A DNA stretch of 64,000 nucleotides from Chelonoidis abingdonii (GCF_003597395.2 NC_133771.1:55684114-55748113); one strand, 5' to 3'; counted from the first letter of the stretch, positions 33,171 to 44,648 are shown. A program made the numbers and translations. The notes: generated by a model not told the origin, from the sequence alone.

Positions 33171-36100
33171 ACTGAGTCAATCGCTCCCTTCTGGTTTTTC
33201 TAAAACATAGAGTAACAGGTCCTGCCTGGCTGTCATAGCCCCGGCTGCCTGCCTCCAAGCCCCCCCCCCCTCAGTGTATCTCACATAACCAGCCTGTTTC
33301 TTATTCTTTATTCTTACAACTTCATGAACAATCAAATGGGGGGGGCAACTACCCACGGAGCGAAGGAAGTTGGGAGAGAAAGGGAAGCAAGGGGTTGCAA
33401 GTTCTTGCGGGGGCAACCCCCTGTTAATACTGACACACGAGTAGCTGTGCTCTTCTAATACACTTGCCTTATTGTAGCAGGACAGACTCTATTTTATAAA
33501 CTATAAGGGAGGAATTGATTCAGGGGCCCATGAAGGTGCTCTAAGTCCTTCAGATTTAGGCGGCGGTGTGCTTCCAGCTGATTCCTAGCAGAGTAGCAGC
33601 AGTGGATAGCAGTTCAGAACGATACGAGAGGTGGAGAGAGGAGTTGTTGGGTGGGGATGCCGTCATGTTCATATGGGGTGGGGCTGTCGCAGTTTTCGGC
33701 GCAGGGCAGTAGAGGAGGTGTGTGTACATTGAAATGACCTGGTAAGCGTTGGTATCTTCTGCTATCGAGTGTTTGTAGTGCAAGTAGCTGGTGAGATTTG
33801 TGAGTCTTGGCTGGGTGTGTAAGGTCCGCTGTGGAGTATCTGCGTCTCGGTGGCTGTCTCGCAGCATTCTAGTGACACTATTGAAGGCAGTTTGTACGGT
33901 TATATATAAATAATAGAACTGTGTGGGATTGCGGGTTTTTGTTGCGTCAGTGTTTTGTTCAGGTGGGTTTTTTGTTGGCCTTTCTTTTGGGTGGTTGTGT
34001 TGGGAGGGGTTGGGGGGGGCGGTTTGGAGTGTGCTATTTGTGGTCTGCAAGGGTGCGTAGATGTCGCAGGTGTAATACGGTGCGTATAATGGACTGTCTG
34101 CTGATTTGGTTTTTTTCCCGGACAAGGAGATACTGTGATCGGGACGAGTGGTTGAAGGCGGGGGGGGCAGAATTCCCTGTTTTGTGGTTTGTTGTTGTGT
34201 GCCTCCGCGGTCTGGAGCTATTAGTAGCGTTCTCGTCCTCATGTGGGTTATGTAGGGAGAGTTATCGGTATGGTAGTGTAAGGGAAGTGGGTTGTGTGTG
34301 TGTGGTCTTGTGTGTTGGTGATTGGCGGTTGTGCTTTTTAGTATGGAGTTGTGGATTTTGGATTTTTGTTGGTTTTTTTTGTTGTTGATTGTGTGGTTGG
34401 TTTGGGGGGTTGTGGGGGCGTTGTGGGATGGGTGGGGGTGTAGGGTTTGGGGTGGGCGGGGGTGTTTTGGGTTTTTGGGGTGGTTGGTGTTGAGGGGGTG
34501 GGGTGTTGGCTGGTGGGTTTGGCGGTGGGGGGGTGGGGCTGGATGGCGTTGGTGGTGGGTGGAGTGGTGGTTTGGGTGGTGTGTGTGGGTGTTGGGTGGT
34601 TGGTGTGGTTGGGGTGATGGTGATGGTGTGGGTTTATTGGGGGAGTAGTGGAGGTTGGTTTTTTTGTGGTTGAGTTATTTTTTAGTGTTGTTTGTTTTGT
34701 GTTTACGTTTTGTTTTTGGGTTGGGGTGTTTTTTTTTGGTTTGGTGGTGTTGGGTTATTGTGAGGGATTGTTTGTTGTTTTTTTTTATTTTTAGAGGGTA
34801 GGGTGGAGGTGATGGTTTTGGTGTGTTGTGATATGTGTTGATTTTTGTGTTTTATGTGGGGCTCTTTTGGTTTATTGTTTAGTGTTGGGTTTGGGGTTTT
34901 GTTTGTTGCTTCTCCGTTTTAGTATATTGAGATGCTGTCAGTTGGGATGTTTTTCTGTTTGGTTTTCACATGTTTTGGTTCGCTTGTCTTATGTCAGTCT
35001 CTGACAATATTATGGATTGGTGCTATTGTCTTGGCTGTTTGATGGTTTCGTTCGCGCCAACTTGTCCTGTAGTTGAGTTGTTCTTGGTTGAGAGATGTTA
35101 CGTGAACACGTTGTATTCTGGTGTGAGAGTGTGTCTTTATCGGACTACGAGCGATTCTATTGGGTGCGCGTTTTCCCATGACCAACCTGAATTATGAAGG
35201 TATGTGTTATGTTAGTAATCTCGCATATGGTCTTGAGAGCTCTGATCAATTGTTCGACCTTTGGTGTTCTCTGTGTACTGAATTGTTTGCTGCTTGATAG
35301 AGGTTGGATGCAGTTGCGGAGCACTTGAAAAGGAAGTATTCGGCTCTTTCTCCTCTTCCTCCCTCTCTCTCATTGTAGTGGTTATATTTGTGTTGTTTCT
35401 TATGGTAGGAGGTGTTTTGGATCATGCATATGTTTTTAGTTTTCAATGGTGAAATGTTTATAGGTATGTTTTTTACTAGTTTGTGGTGGTTTTTGTTTCT
35501 TTCAACTGCTGTATTTTGATTCAGCATAGTATAGAGGATTGAATCTAGGCAGATCTATTGTGATATGAATTTAATGGCCTCGGAGTAAAAGTGTTTTTTT
35601 GAAGCAAAATGTTCGTAGTTATTGCTCACTTATTTCGGGTATCTGAGTCAATTCCTGCTCGTTATGTTTATAAGATATAGAGTTCAGTCGTTGACATGAG
35701 GATCAAGGGTTTGGAATTTTTAATATGGCAGTAGTATACAGCATTAGCGGTGCTTCAGGTTCAGTATTTTCATCGGTATAGAGGGGTGCCCCATGCACAC
35801 GTGCTGTCGTGTATCCTATGGTCTTGCTTCCACTTTTCTTTTCCGCTGTTTAGGGTGTCTTTTAGTATTTCTGGTATAGGCAGTGTCCGGCGCACTGAAC
35901 TGCATATTCAATTTTGGAAGTGTTTAGGTGTGTTATGGTGGATTATGAAGTGCAGGAGAATACTAGAATCAGAGACTTGTTAGTGTGGTTTGGTAGGAGA
36001 GGTATTATTATTGATGAGTGGTTGAGGTGGGGACTTGTGTCTTCGGTTTTCCTAGGTTGGCCTATTGATCTTAGTGTGAGTGTTTCCTTTTTGTTGCAGA

Positions 36101-36789
36101 TGTCAGAATCTTTCGGTTTACTACAGAGGAAGGGATGGGTGTGGATGGGGGCTGTTGGCGGAGTTCAGCCCCCTAGTGTGCTTTGTAGATTGGATATAGT
36201 AGTTTGTTTTCGCCTAGCGTTCTTGTATCTGAATTTCTGTCTATTTTGTCTGTAGAGAAATTAGAGGTAGTCTAGTTTCCCATTTTTTTTTACCGCGAGG
36301 TGCCGGCTCGGTCTCGATCTCTTTCAGCTCAGGAGTCAACTCACTGGATGACCGGGGTTTGCGATTCACTTGGGAAATGTGGGGGATATGATTGGTTCGG
36401 ATATCTTGTTCTTCTGCAGCTACTAAGTCTATAGTGTTGTTGGCGTTTAGTTGTTTCTGCGATGGTCTGTCTCAGCCATTTCAGATCTTCAGTACTAGAT
36501 CATCATGGGCGTGTTGCAGGTCGTTGTTGAGGTATTTTTGGTTGTTTTTGGGTTCGTGGAGGGTGATCGAGTTTACAGTTATGTGCAAGGAATGAGGGTT
36601 ATTTACTTCTTTCTTTCACGTGTTGGTGTATGGTCGGGGGGAACAGACTGATGAGCTGTTCCGTGAACTCAACGCAAGACGGACTGCGGGTGTTTATGTC
36701 TATGGCATGACATATTTTTTTGGTGTGGTGTTGTTATTCAGAGGGATTTGGGGTCAGAGGATTTGGTTTTGGTTGTTTTAGATGGTTGA
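33171..36789. other. anomalous segment with G/T-rich island
   Basis: From about 33600 the plus strand drifts into a G+T-only texture, extreme at 34300-34900 where A and C nearly vanish, then drifts back toward normal by about 36780. Long open frames here (for example 33556-34242 minus, 33921-34388 plus, 34322-34648 plus) follow from lack of A/C and show W/G/V or T/P/N low-complexity protein, not a family. Homopolymer runs (CCCCCCCCCC at 33260, GGGGGGG tracts) and indel-rich neighbours suggest poor consensus. No gene is called. Confidence 0.6.
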
Positions 36790-37479
36790 GTGGGTTGGGT
36801 ATACAGAACATTAGCGATAATGGGCACTCAGCCAAGAATGCAAATAGTTGTCAGAGACCTGCTGTGGAGACTGGATAGCTGGAAGTCTCAGTACCCCCTC
36901 ACCTCCCCTCCATGAGCGTTCATTTGCAGATCTCGTGGCCTTCCCGTTAACGCTTGTCACGGCAGCGCTGTTACCCTGGAGTATTTTAAACGCCTTTGGC
37001 ATTTCCTGTTCTGTAACTGAGCTTCTGTACAACAGATTTGTCTCCCCATACAGCATCAGATCTAGTATCTCTCCGTACGGTCCATGCTGGAGGCTAATTG
37101 CATTTGAACTGCAATCGCCACCCTGACCCGGCTGATCAGAGCTGGACACTGGGAAGCAAGGAAACGGTAATTCAAAAGTTCGTGGGCTTTTTCCTGTTAC
37201 TGCACGCTGCATCCGAGTTCAGATTTGCGGACGCAGAGCCGGTCCAGTGGTGGCACTGTGGGATACTCTCGGAGGCCAATAATGTCATTTCCACCACACT
37301 ACCCTAATCCGAGTTGTTACTATGAATTGAGCGCCACTCCTCCGTCGGGGTGAAGTACAGAAATCGATTTAAAGAGCCCTTTATATCGATATTAATGACA
37401 ACGTCGTGTGAAAGGGTACAGCGTTAAATCGATTTTATCGCCATTAAACCGTTTAAAAGGCGGCAGTGTAGACCTGGCC
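36790..37479 (-). mobile_element. Harbinger right end with TIR
   Basis: It ends CAGTGTAGACCTGGCC (to 37479), the mirror of the left end type, followed by TAG (37480-37482) as the partner of TAA at 26731. The interior matches 59885-60579 (shared ACTCAGCCAAGAATGC / GCTCAGCCAAGAATGC, CAGATTTGTCTCCCCATACA, TACGGTCCATGCTGGAG). A minus-strand frame at 37212-36811 ends with a NERSWRGGEGVLRLPAIQ-like tail, a relic of the SANT/Myb-like ORF. Confidence 0.75.
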
Positions 37480-37482
37480 TAG

Positions 37483-37719
37483 ATAGGCCTGAGGGCAACA
37501 AAAAGTCAAGTGTCAGAAGGCAGAGACGGTCGGGTTTACTGGAGTCAGAATTTGAGACAGGCCACAAGGCAATCAAGGACCAGGCCAACAGGAGGCAGGC
37601 GGGGTCAGGTTACGCAGTTAACAGACATGATTAAATAGTGGATTCAAGAGAAACCAGGGTCAGAAGCCAGAGTCTAAGGTCTATCTCAAGGCAGGATCTG
37701 AATAGAGACAGGCAGACAG
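37483..37719. repeat. right flank of Harbinger insertion, duplicated at 39307-39546
   Basis: About 240 bp (GCCTGAGGGCAACAAAAAGTC to GACAGGCAGACAG) repeats at 39307-39546 in the same orientation, with differences that are mostly one-base indels. The second copy runs straight on from GGCTAGAGTCTAA without the Harbinger element. Confidence 0.8.
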
Positions 37720-37730
37720 TCCCATGTTGT

Positions 37731-38033
37731 TGCTACACCCGTCTAGACTAACGCGCCGTAATCGGCGCGTTTAAAATCGATTGCTCGGGGATCGATATAT
37801 CGTGCTGATCGGACGGATATATCGATGCCAAGAGGCGCACTTAGAATCGATTCCGGAACTCCACCAAAACAAACGGAGTTCCGGAATCGACATGGCGAGC
37901 CGCGCACATCGATCCTGTGCGGTGAAGACGGGTAAGTAAATCGATTTTAGATATTCGATTTCAGCTACGCTATTCTCGTAGCTGAAATTGCGTATCTAAA
38001 ATCGATTTTCGCACGTAGTGTAGACGTGGCCTC
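37731..38033. mobile_element. Harbinger-like MITE rich in nested palindromes
   Basis: Left end about GCTACACCCGTCTAGACTA; right end TAGTGTAGACGTGGCC. Inside are several self-complementary stretches: GATCGATATATCG with CGGATATATCGATGCC, GATTCCGGAACTCC with GGAGTTCCGGAATCGA, and TCAGCTACGCT with GTAGCTGAA. CG dinucleotides and ATCGAT motifs are far denser than in the surrounding DNA. No ORF. The target duplication is not clear. Confidence 0.6.
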
Positions 38034-39269
38034 AGAGAGCTCTCCTTCATGGAATCCTTGTTTAACTACTGCTACCAGTCAATCAGTAGGCTGTAAGGGA
38101 CTACCACTTGGGTCCTGTTGGGCAGTACTTCCTACTGAGTCCCACCTCACAGGATCCTCCCACAGGAGCCAACCTAAGCCTCCAGTGGTTATGCAGAGGC
38201 ATCAGCAGCCCAGTACTTCCATCCCTGCAGCCGCTAACAGGGAGAGAGTAAGAAGCACCCCAGCCTGTTGCAAAACCTGTGTAATGTTCCTGAAATATGC
38301 AGATCCTGGACTTTGGAGAAGGTGGTGTTGAGTAAAATTTCAAAACTCTAGAAAGGCTAGAGATCTGAATTTACAAGTTTCTAGTTGGTTTTTTCCTACC
38401 TTTCTTTTTTTGTTTTGTTTTGCTTTGTTTCTTTGCTTTCAGACTAACATGTCTTTCAACATTTAACATAACACATTTCTTGAACATTCTGTAGTAGACT
38501 CCTGTGGAGTGTTATTGATTAATGTTCAATTTGGACATGACCCTGGACCACTGAAATCCATAGGAGTTTTATCACAGTGGCAGCAGAAGCTGATATTCAT
38601 TTTGATATTCTATACGGGTTAATTTGTTTTGTATACACTTCCAGTTTAAATATTGAACTTTGTTAAATGGCTGATTTTTTTAAGGATCAATTTTAGACAG
38701 GATTTGAGTCCATTACAATTAAGTTGTTTAACATATAGAGTATCAGATAGAGCCAAGGGACAGTGAATTTTTCTTTGCGATTCGTCTTTTTTCTTTCCAT
38801 TCGAATTCTTGATATTTTCCATTATTTCATCATTTTAAGATGGTGAAGACATGGGCTTTGTAAGAAAAAAATAGGCTGCCTGGACATATACACAAAGAGA
38901 CTTTTGCAATTGATTGGAACTGATTTTTTGTATGTGTAATATTTGTGGTAGTAAACACTCCATCAGATACAAATTCCTAAACAAGAAGATGCAATGACTC
39001 ACAGGGCTGGCTCAGGTGCATATCCTGCACAAATGGTAAAATTCACTCCTCTTTGCACAAAGCCTGGTTACTCATGTTTTGTACAGGGAACTAAGCAAAC
39101 AGTGGGGAAACAGAATTCACTTTCTAAATCTGTGGATAGTCTGCAAGGCTAAAACTCTGCCCTGCAGGGGCTTGGGCATGTTGGTATTTCACAGATCCTA
39201 ATTTCCCTTTCCCTCCTGGCTACCTCCAAATCTTTACAAGCTTATGGATTCAGAGACAGGCAGGCATGG
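38034..39269. other. no feature recognised
   Basis: No gene seen. A T/G-rich simple run (TTTTGTTTTGTTTTGC) lies at about 38406-38430. A scrap near 38545-38580 resembles an old amniote repeat. Confidence 0.45.
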
Positions 39270-39546
39270 TAGGCCTGGCACAAATTAAGCACTGGCTAGA
39301 GTCTAAAATAAGCCTGAGGACAGACAAAAAGTCAGGTATCAGAAGGCAGAGACGGTCGGGTTACTGGGAGGTCAGAGTTTGAGACAGGCCAGAGGGCAAA
39401 TCAAGGACCAGGCAACAGGAAGCAGGCAGGGTCAGGTTACCAGGTTACAGACAGTGATTAAATAGTGGATTCAAGGAGAAACCATGGTCAGAAGCCAGAG
39501 TCTAGGTCTATCTCAGGCAGGGTCTGGAACAGAGACAGGCAGACAG
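39270..39546. repeat. empty-site copy of the Harbinger flanks
   Basis: 39270-39306 repeats the right end of the small hAT MITE and its flank (as at 26696-26733). 39307-39546 repeats 37483-37719. The join reads GAGTCTAAAATAAGCCTGAG, with no insertion. See the finding on the filled and empty pair. Confidence 0.75.
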
Positions 39547-39554
39547 GCCAGACT

Positions 39555-39660
39555 GGTCATCGGTAGGCAGGATCAAACGTGGGATCTCTGGGGCTTACTG
39601 CATGAGCCTCTAGGGCATGAGCTAAAAGCAAACTGGCTGTTAGCTAAGGCTGTAGAGCAG
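39555..39660 (-). repeat. tRNA-derived SINE-like head
   Basis: Read on the minus strand, a TTAGCTCATGCCC box A-like tract and a CACGTTTGATCC box B-like tract lie about 45 bp apart, the order and spacing of a tRNA head. Both boxes are decayed. Adjacent turtle-repeat-like text continues to about 39760. Confidence 0.4.
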
Positions 39661-40199
39661 GCTCATTTTATATCTCTCTCTGAGTGGTCTCGGTGCCACT
39701 AGATAGGACACAACACCTCTCCCAGAAGGTGTGTGGGTTACACCAGCACAAGCTTTTCCATAGTATATGAGGTGTATTGAGACCATGTTTTCTGGCTGCT
39801 GCTCTACAAAGGATTTCAGAGGTGCAAAGTAACCTTGGATGTTCCAACTTCATTAGTACAAATTAGGGTTGTCACGTGATTTAAAAAAATGTTATGTAAA
39901 TAATAGAATTCCATTTATATAAATATTTTGGATGTTTTCTACATTTTCAAACATATTGATTTCAATTATAATACAGAATACAAAGTGTGCAGTGCTCACT
40001 TTATATTTATTTTTATTGCAAATATTTTCACTGTTAAAAAACAAAATAAATGGTATTTTTCAATTCACCTAATACTAGTGCTGTAGTACAATCTCTTTAT
40101 CATGAAAGTTGAACTTACAAATGTAGAATTATGTACAAAAAATCTGCATTAAAAAAATAGAACAGTGTAAAACTTTAGAGCCTATAAGTCCACTCAGTC

Positions 40200-40844
40200 C
40201 TACTTCTTGTTCAGACATTCACTCAGACAAACAAGTTTGTTTATAGTTAGAGGAGATAATGCTTCCTGCTTCTTGTTCACAATGTCACCTGAAAGTGAGA
40301 ACAGGTGTTCACATGGCACTGTTGTAGCCAGCATCACAAGATATTTACATGCCAGAAGTGCTAAAGACTCAGATGTTCCTTCATGCTTCAACCACCATTC
40401 TAGAGGACATGTATCTATGCTGATGATGAATTCTGCTCGATAGCAATCCAAAGCACTGGGGACCTACACATGTTCATTTTCTTCATCTGAGTAAAATGCC
40501 ATCAGCAGAAGGTTGATTTTCTTTTTTAGTAGTTTGGGTTCTATAGCTTCCACATTACAGTGTTGTGCTTTTAAGACTTCTGAAAGCATGTTCCACGCCT
40601 CATTCTTCTCAGATTTTGAAAAACGCTTCAGAATCTTAACTCTTGGATCGAGTGCTGTAGCTATCTTTAGAAATCTCATATTGTTACCTTCTTTGCCTTT
40701 TGTTAAATCTGCAGTGAAAGTGTTCTTAAAATGAACAACATGTGCTGAGTCATCATCTGAGACTACTATAACATGAAATATATGGCAGAATGTGAGTAAA
40801 ATAGAGCCGGAGACATATAATTCTCCCACAACGAATTCAGTCAC
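40200..40844 (-). pseudogene. hAT transposase C-terminal half (broken)
   Basis: Minus-strand frame 40464-40844 contains a region with FLKIATALDPRVKILKRF, a typical stretch before the hAT dimerisation domain. Frame 40200-40451 contains the dimerisation domain itself: CPLEWWLKHEG, LALLACKYLVMLATTVPCE, HLFSLSGDIVN and LSPLTINKLVCLSE. A break near 40455 separates the two. The N-terminal zinc finger and the first catalytic residues are absent. Full hAT transposases exceed 550 residues; about 210 are readable. Only the C-terminal function (multimerisation) would be represented. Confidence 0.85.
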
Positions 40845-40884
40845 AAATTTAATTCACACATTATTTTTTTTAACAAGAATCATC

Positions 40885-41110
40885 AACATGGAAGCATGTC
40901 CTCTGGAATGACGGCTGAAGCATAAAGGGGCATACAAATGTTTAGCATATCTGGCATGTAAATACCTTGCAATGCTGGCTACAAAAGTCCCATAAGAATG
41001 CCTGTTCTCACTTTCTGGAGACATTGTAAATAAGAAGAGGGCAGAATTGTCTCCCTGTAAACATAAACAAATGTGTTTGTTTTACCAATTGGCTGAACGA
41101 GAAGTATGAC
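40885..41110 (+). pseudogene. inverted second copy of the hAT dimerisation domain
   Basis: The right arm, read on the plus strand from ATGGAAGCATGTCCTCTGG (40889), encodes a broken version of the same dimerisation domain (LACKYLAMLATKVP, CLFSLSGDIVNKK) in opposite orientation to 40200-40451. Stops interrupt it. The long inverted arms thus include coding sequence. Confidence 0.75.
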
Positions 41111-41520
41111 TGAGTGGATTTGTAGGCTCTAAAGTTTTACATATTTTTGTTTTTGAGTGCAGCTATATAACAAAAAAAGTTTACATCTCTAAGTTACACT
41201 TTCACGATAAAGAACTTGCCCTACAGTACTTGTATCAGGTGAACTGAAAAATATTGTTTAGTTTGTTTATCATTTTTACAGTGCAAATATTTGTAAACAA
41301 AAATAATATGAGCAGTATACATTTTGTATTCTGTGTTGTAATTGAAATCAATATATTTGAAAATGTATTAAATATTTTTGGATGTTTTGGTACATTTTAA
41401 TTGGTATTCTATTGTTTAACAGTGTAATTAAAATTGCAGTTAATCACAATTAAAAAAATAATCACAATTATTTTTTTGAGTTAGTCGAGTGAATTAACAG
41501 CAATTAATTGACAACCCTAG

Positions 41521-42574
41521 TTCAAATCTTTCCATAAGTGACTGGAACTGCTAATTATTTGCAGATGTGTCACAGCAGGCTCAAGCCCTTTCTGACTAAA
41601 AATTAGGTGGTTATTTCTTTAAGAAACAGTCACATGTGTAACAGATCAACAAACTGATACCCAGGACCTTGTTTTAGGTTTTTCTTATGGTGCAATGAAC
41701 CAGATTAGACTGCTTATATCCTTTATTCCTATCCATGGAGAGTACAGTGCTTCCTTAGTGACTTTTATTCATTCTTTGTCAGGAAAACCTCATCTTATGC
41801 TTGGTATTTCCATCAGAAAGAAATTAAAAACAATAAATTGGATTCTCCAATGCACTACTTTAATTTTTCACTTGTGAAACTCCACTGAGTCCAATCAAAT
41901 TGCACCAACATAAAATTGGAGTAATGAGGTGAAGAACCAGCCCAAAGTATTTTTTGCCAGGATATGGAGTCATTAAGATTTAGATAAACTCTCCAAATGT
42001 GCTCTCAGAAAACATCCACAGTAGTGTACTTCCCACTTTGCAGCAGTGCCACTATGCTGGAGGGAAAATAAACAGTTTTTAAATGTGAAAACAGTTTTTT
42101 TTTCCTTACTTTAACTTGGTTGAATACTACATTTCAGTGGGTGAAGTATCTAAATTTTACCTTTAATCTTCATCACAGTAAGCTATGTTCCAGGCTGTGA
42201 TAAATAATTATCCAGCTATCCAAATGTGTATAGTGTGTTCATCATTAGAGTATCTGAATCCCTCTTGCCAGGCATAAAAAACACAACTATTATCGGTTTT
42301 CTCTTTCTGTCTTTTTCAGCACCCACTCTTTATTGCAGTTGCGTTGCAGTAATGGCTTTGGAGTTATGATCTGTTGTGGTGTATGGTTGAGAATATCAGT
42401 TGGAACAAACTAATGAACTTATTTAGAGCTTCCAGTCAACCCTGCTGAATAGCTACTTATACTAAGGGAGATGACAGCATTAATGCATAAGTGTTCCATC
42501 ATCCTTTTATCTATGTTCAGTTACTCACACCTATCATCATAGTATTTAAGTGCCTCAATAACACCACAACACCT
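41521..42574. other. no feature recognised
   Basis: AT-rich DNA with an ancient-repeat scrap at 41880-41935. No gene seen. Confidence 0.45.
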
Positions 42575-42765
42575 TCTCTGTGTTACTGTTGGTGAGAGAG
42601 ATGAGCTTTCGAGCTTACACAGAGATCATCATCAGGTCTGTGTAAGCTCAAAAGCTTGTCTCTCTTGCCAACAGAAGTTGGTCCAATAAAAGATATTACC
42701 TCATCTACCTTGTCTTTTTACTATCCGGAGACAAACAAAACTAGAACAACACTGCATTTTCCATA
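42575..42765. repeat. Penelope-like repeat with hammerhead-like core
   Basis: Plus-strand TTGGTGAGAGAGATGAGC is mirrored by TTGTCTCTCTTGCCAA, and CTTACACAGA by TCTGTGTAAG. The minus strand carries CTGATGA at 42629-42635, an 18-nt spacer that folds as a mostly paired helix II with the loop CTGTGT, and GAAA at 42607-42610. The right arm then reads GTTGGTCCAATAAAAGATATT as at 20985. Box sequences match the hammerhead consensus exactly; helices I and III are not checked. Confidence 0.6.
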
Positions 42766-44015
42766 TTATGGCATTAGTACTGAATGACCGTGGACCAGAT
42801 TCTGATCTCACACTAGTTTTACTCCAACAGAATTATGCTTGATTAATATATATGTAAGTAAGATCAGAAACAGGCCTCTCTTAACATCGTTTTCTTTTCA
42901 TATTCCCCAGTCACGTGCAATACTAAGTTTTGACTCCTTGCTATTCCACCTATTGATTCACAGATCTAGCCATTATGTATAAAAGCAATGTTATTGTTTA
43001 AGTGGAACCTAATAGATGGGAAACTTATGGGGATGATCATTCAGAGATTTTAAATGACAAAAAGGGATTTTGTTTTGTTTTGTTTGATTGTCAACAAAAT
43101 GAAACTTAGAATAAAATTACCCTTCATTCAAAGCAACATTGTAATTGCTTTTAACAAGAAGTCCAAAACAATTTCATGGAGCAGAACAGAAATATTTCAT
43201 ACAGTTGGACAGATTTTTACATAATATTTTCTAATGAATTTCAAAACTATCGAAGGACTGACATTAAGTGAGAAAAGGAACATAGTATAGAGTATTACTA
43301 TTCTACTTCCAGTAGCCATCTCCCAATAATGTTTTATTGTATCAGTCAGTCAGTTCAGTTAATGATAGAAGGTAGTAAAACAGAGGTCTGCCTTTTAAGA
43401 TTGATATCCTTTGTGAGCAAAATTATATTTAAAACCATTTCTTTATGTTAAGAGAACTGCATCATACTGCAAAGAATAGAGGGGAGAAAGGATGGCAATA
43501 AGCAACTAGTCACTTAGTTCTTACACAGCCTTTGCCTAGGGAAATGTAAAAACAAAAGAGTGTATCTGCTCAATATCGTTCAAGTAATGAGAGTGTCATT
43601 TGAGTTCTCGGTCTGCGCAGAATACAACTTGAGCAAATGAAGAAGGCTAAGAAAATCTTCAACAAAAGAAATACTAGATGTTTTAAAAGCCTGCTGTGTG
43701 GGGTTATTTAGACCCAGACTGTGCAACCCTTACTCATGCAAGCAATCTCCTTAGCTGAATGAGACAACCTGAATGAGTAACTGCAGCTCATCACCTTGTG
43801 TAAGACTTCCATTTTCACAGATCCTTAATATTTCATTGCTACATTTAGGGCCACTTTCAGATCTTATACTAGGGCAGATCTGGAATATCTGTACTAAAGT
43901 CAACCTTTATTCCAGTTCTACACTGTTGTAAATGAGAACACTGATTCACAATCATCAGGGGTGGAGACAAATGGTTGATTGCTCATCAGTGTTGGTGCCC
44001 CAACAACCAATGTGG
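42766..44015. other. no gene; ancient repeat scraps
   Basis: 42785-42865 and 43850-43960 resemble a widespread amniote repeat (GGACCAGATTCTGATCTCAC, CTACACTGTTGTAAATGAGA). 43715-43790 resembles the palindromic family also seen at 18390. A simple run TTTTGTTTTGTTTTGTTTG lies at about 43069. Confidence 0.4.
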
Positions 44016-44067
44016 TTATGGGAGTGATGATGATGATGTTGATGATGAGGATGATGACGATGATGAA
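44016..44067 (+). repeat. GAT/ATG trinucleotide microsatellite
   Basis: Imperfect (GAT)n over about 50 bp with interruptions (GTT, GAG, GAC). Confidence 0.9.
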
Positions 44068-44648
44068 ATGAGAGCACAATTGCACCCTTAATATTGTGTG
44101 ATATTGATTCCTCTAAGTAAACAGCATGATTTGACTGAGAAACTCATTGCTCTTCTATAGCTAGGCATAGATAGAACTTCCTTTTTGGTTTCATGGAAAG
44201 AGCATAAACAAGAAAGAATGGGCGGCATAGAGCAGTGTTCATGTTGCACGCCCTGTCAGTACCTGGCCCAAGCCAGGGAAGCTAATGATCCAACCAGTGG
44301 ACCAAACTTGATGATGAATCTTGGTCACATGCCATCTGAGGTACATTGTGCATACACTAAGAAGAATGGCAAGAGCAGAAACTTGGAATTGCTGCCACTG
44401 CTGCTGAAAAATCTTTCCATTAAAGTCTCATTCCAATCCAAGTTTTCATTTAGGTCTCACTTAGAGACTTTGATGTTTTACCAGAGGTAAGATTTCATGG
44501 CAGAGTTTTTGGAAAATAGAATGTCACCTTTTTTATGCATTGATTTTAACGATAATTCCTGTTCAAATTACCTCTTAGCTCTTTAGTTATAGAAGAGCTT
44601 TGTAATCTGATGAACTCACTGATTATTATCTTCTCTTCCTGTTATAAC

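Larger units (their letters stand above)
39864..41519 (-). mobile_element. hAT transposon with long inverted arms
   Basis: Ends TAGGGTTGTCA (39864) and TTGACAACCCTA (to 41519). Flanking octamers GTACAAAT (39856-39863) and GTTCAAAT (41520-41527) match 7 of 8, as expected for a hAT target duplication. The outer 570-640 bp on each side (39864-40432 and 40878-41519) are imperfect reverse complements of each other, and the loop holds the rest of the transposase. The same family forms the nest at 13331-16692. Confidence 0.85.

Noticed and set aside
33556..34242. A 228-codon Thr/Pro/Asn-rich minus-strand frame and overlapping plus-strand frames to 34648
   Set aside because: They lie in the G/T-rich island where stop codons are depleted by composition; the proteins are low-complexity and match no family, and the base calls are doubtful.
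34300..34900. Deamination-type (C to T) mutation footprint
   Set aside because: A is lost as strongly as C on the plus strand, which C-to-T or G-to-A change alone cannot produce.
26734..37479. A single intact 10.7-kb autonomous Harbinger transposon
   Set aside because: The interior contains a gap, MIR/CR1/SINE fossils and two partly redundant right-hand portions; only the outer ends and target site agree with one insertion.
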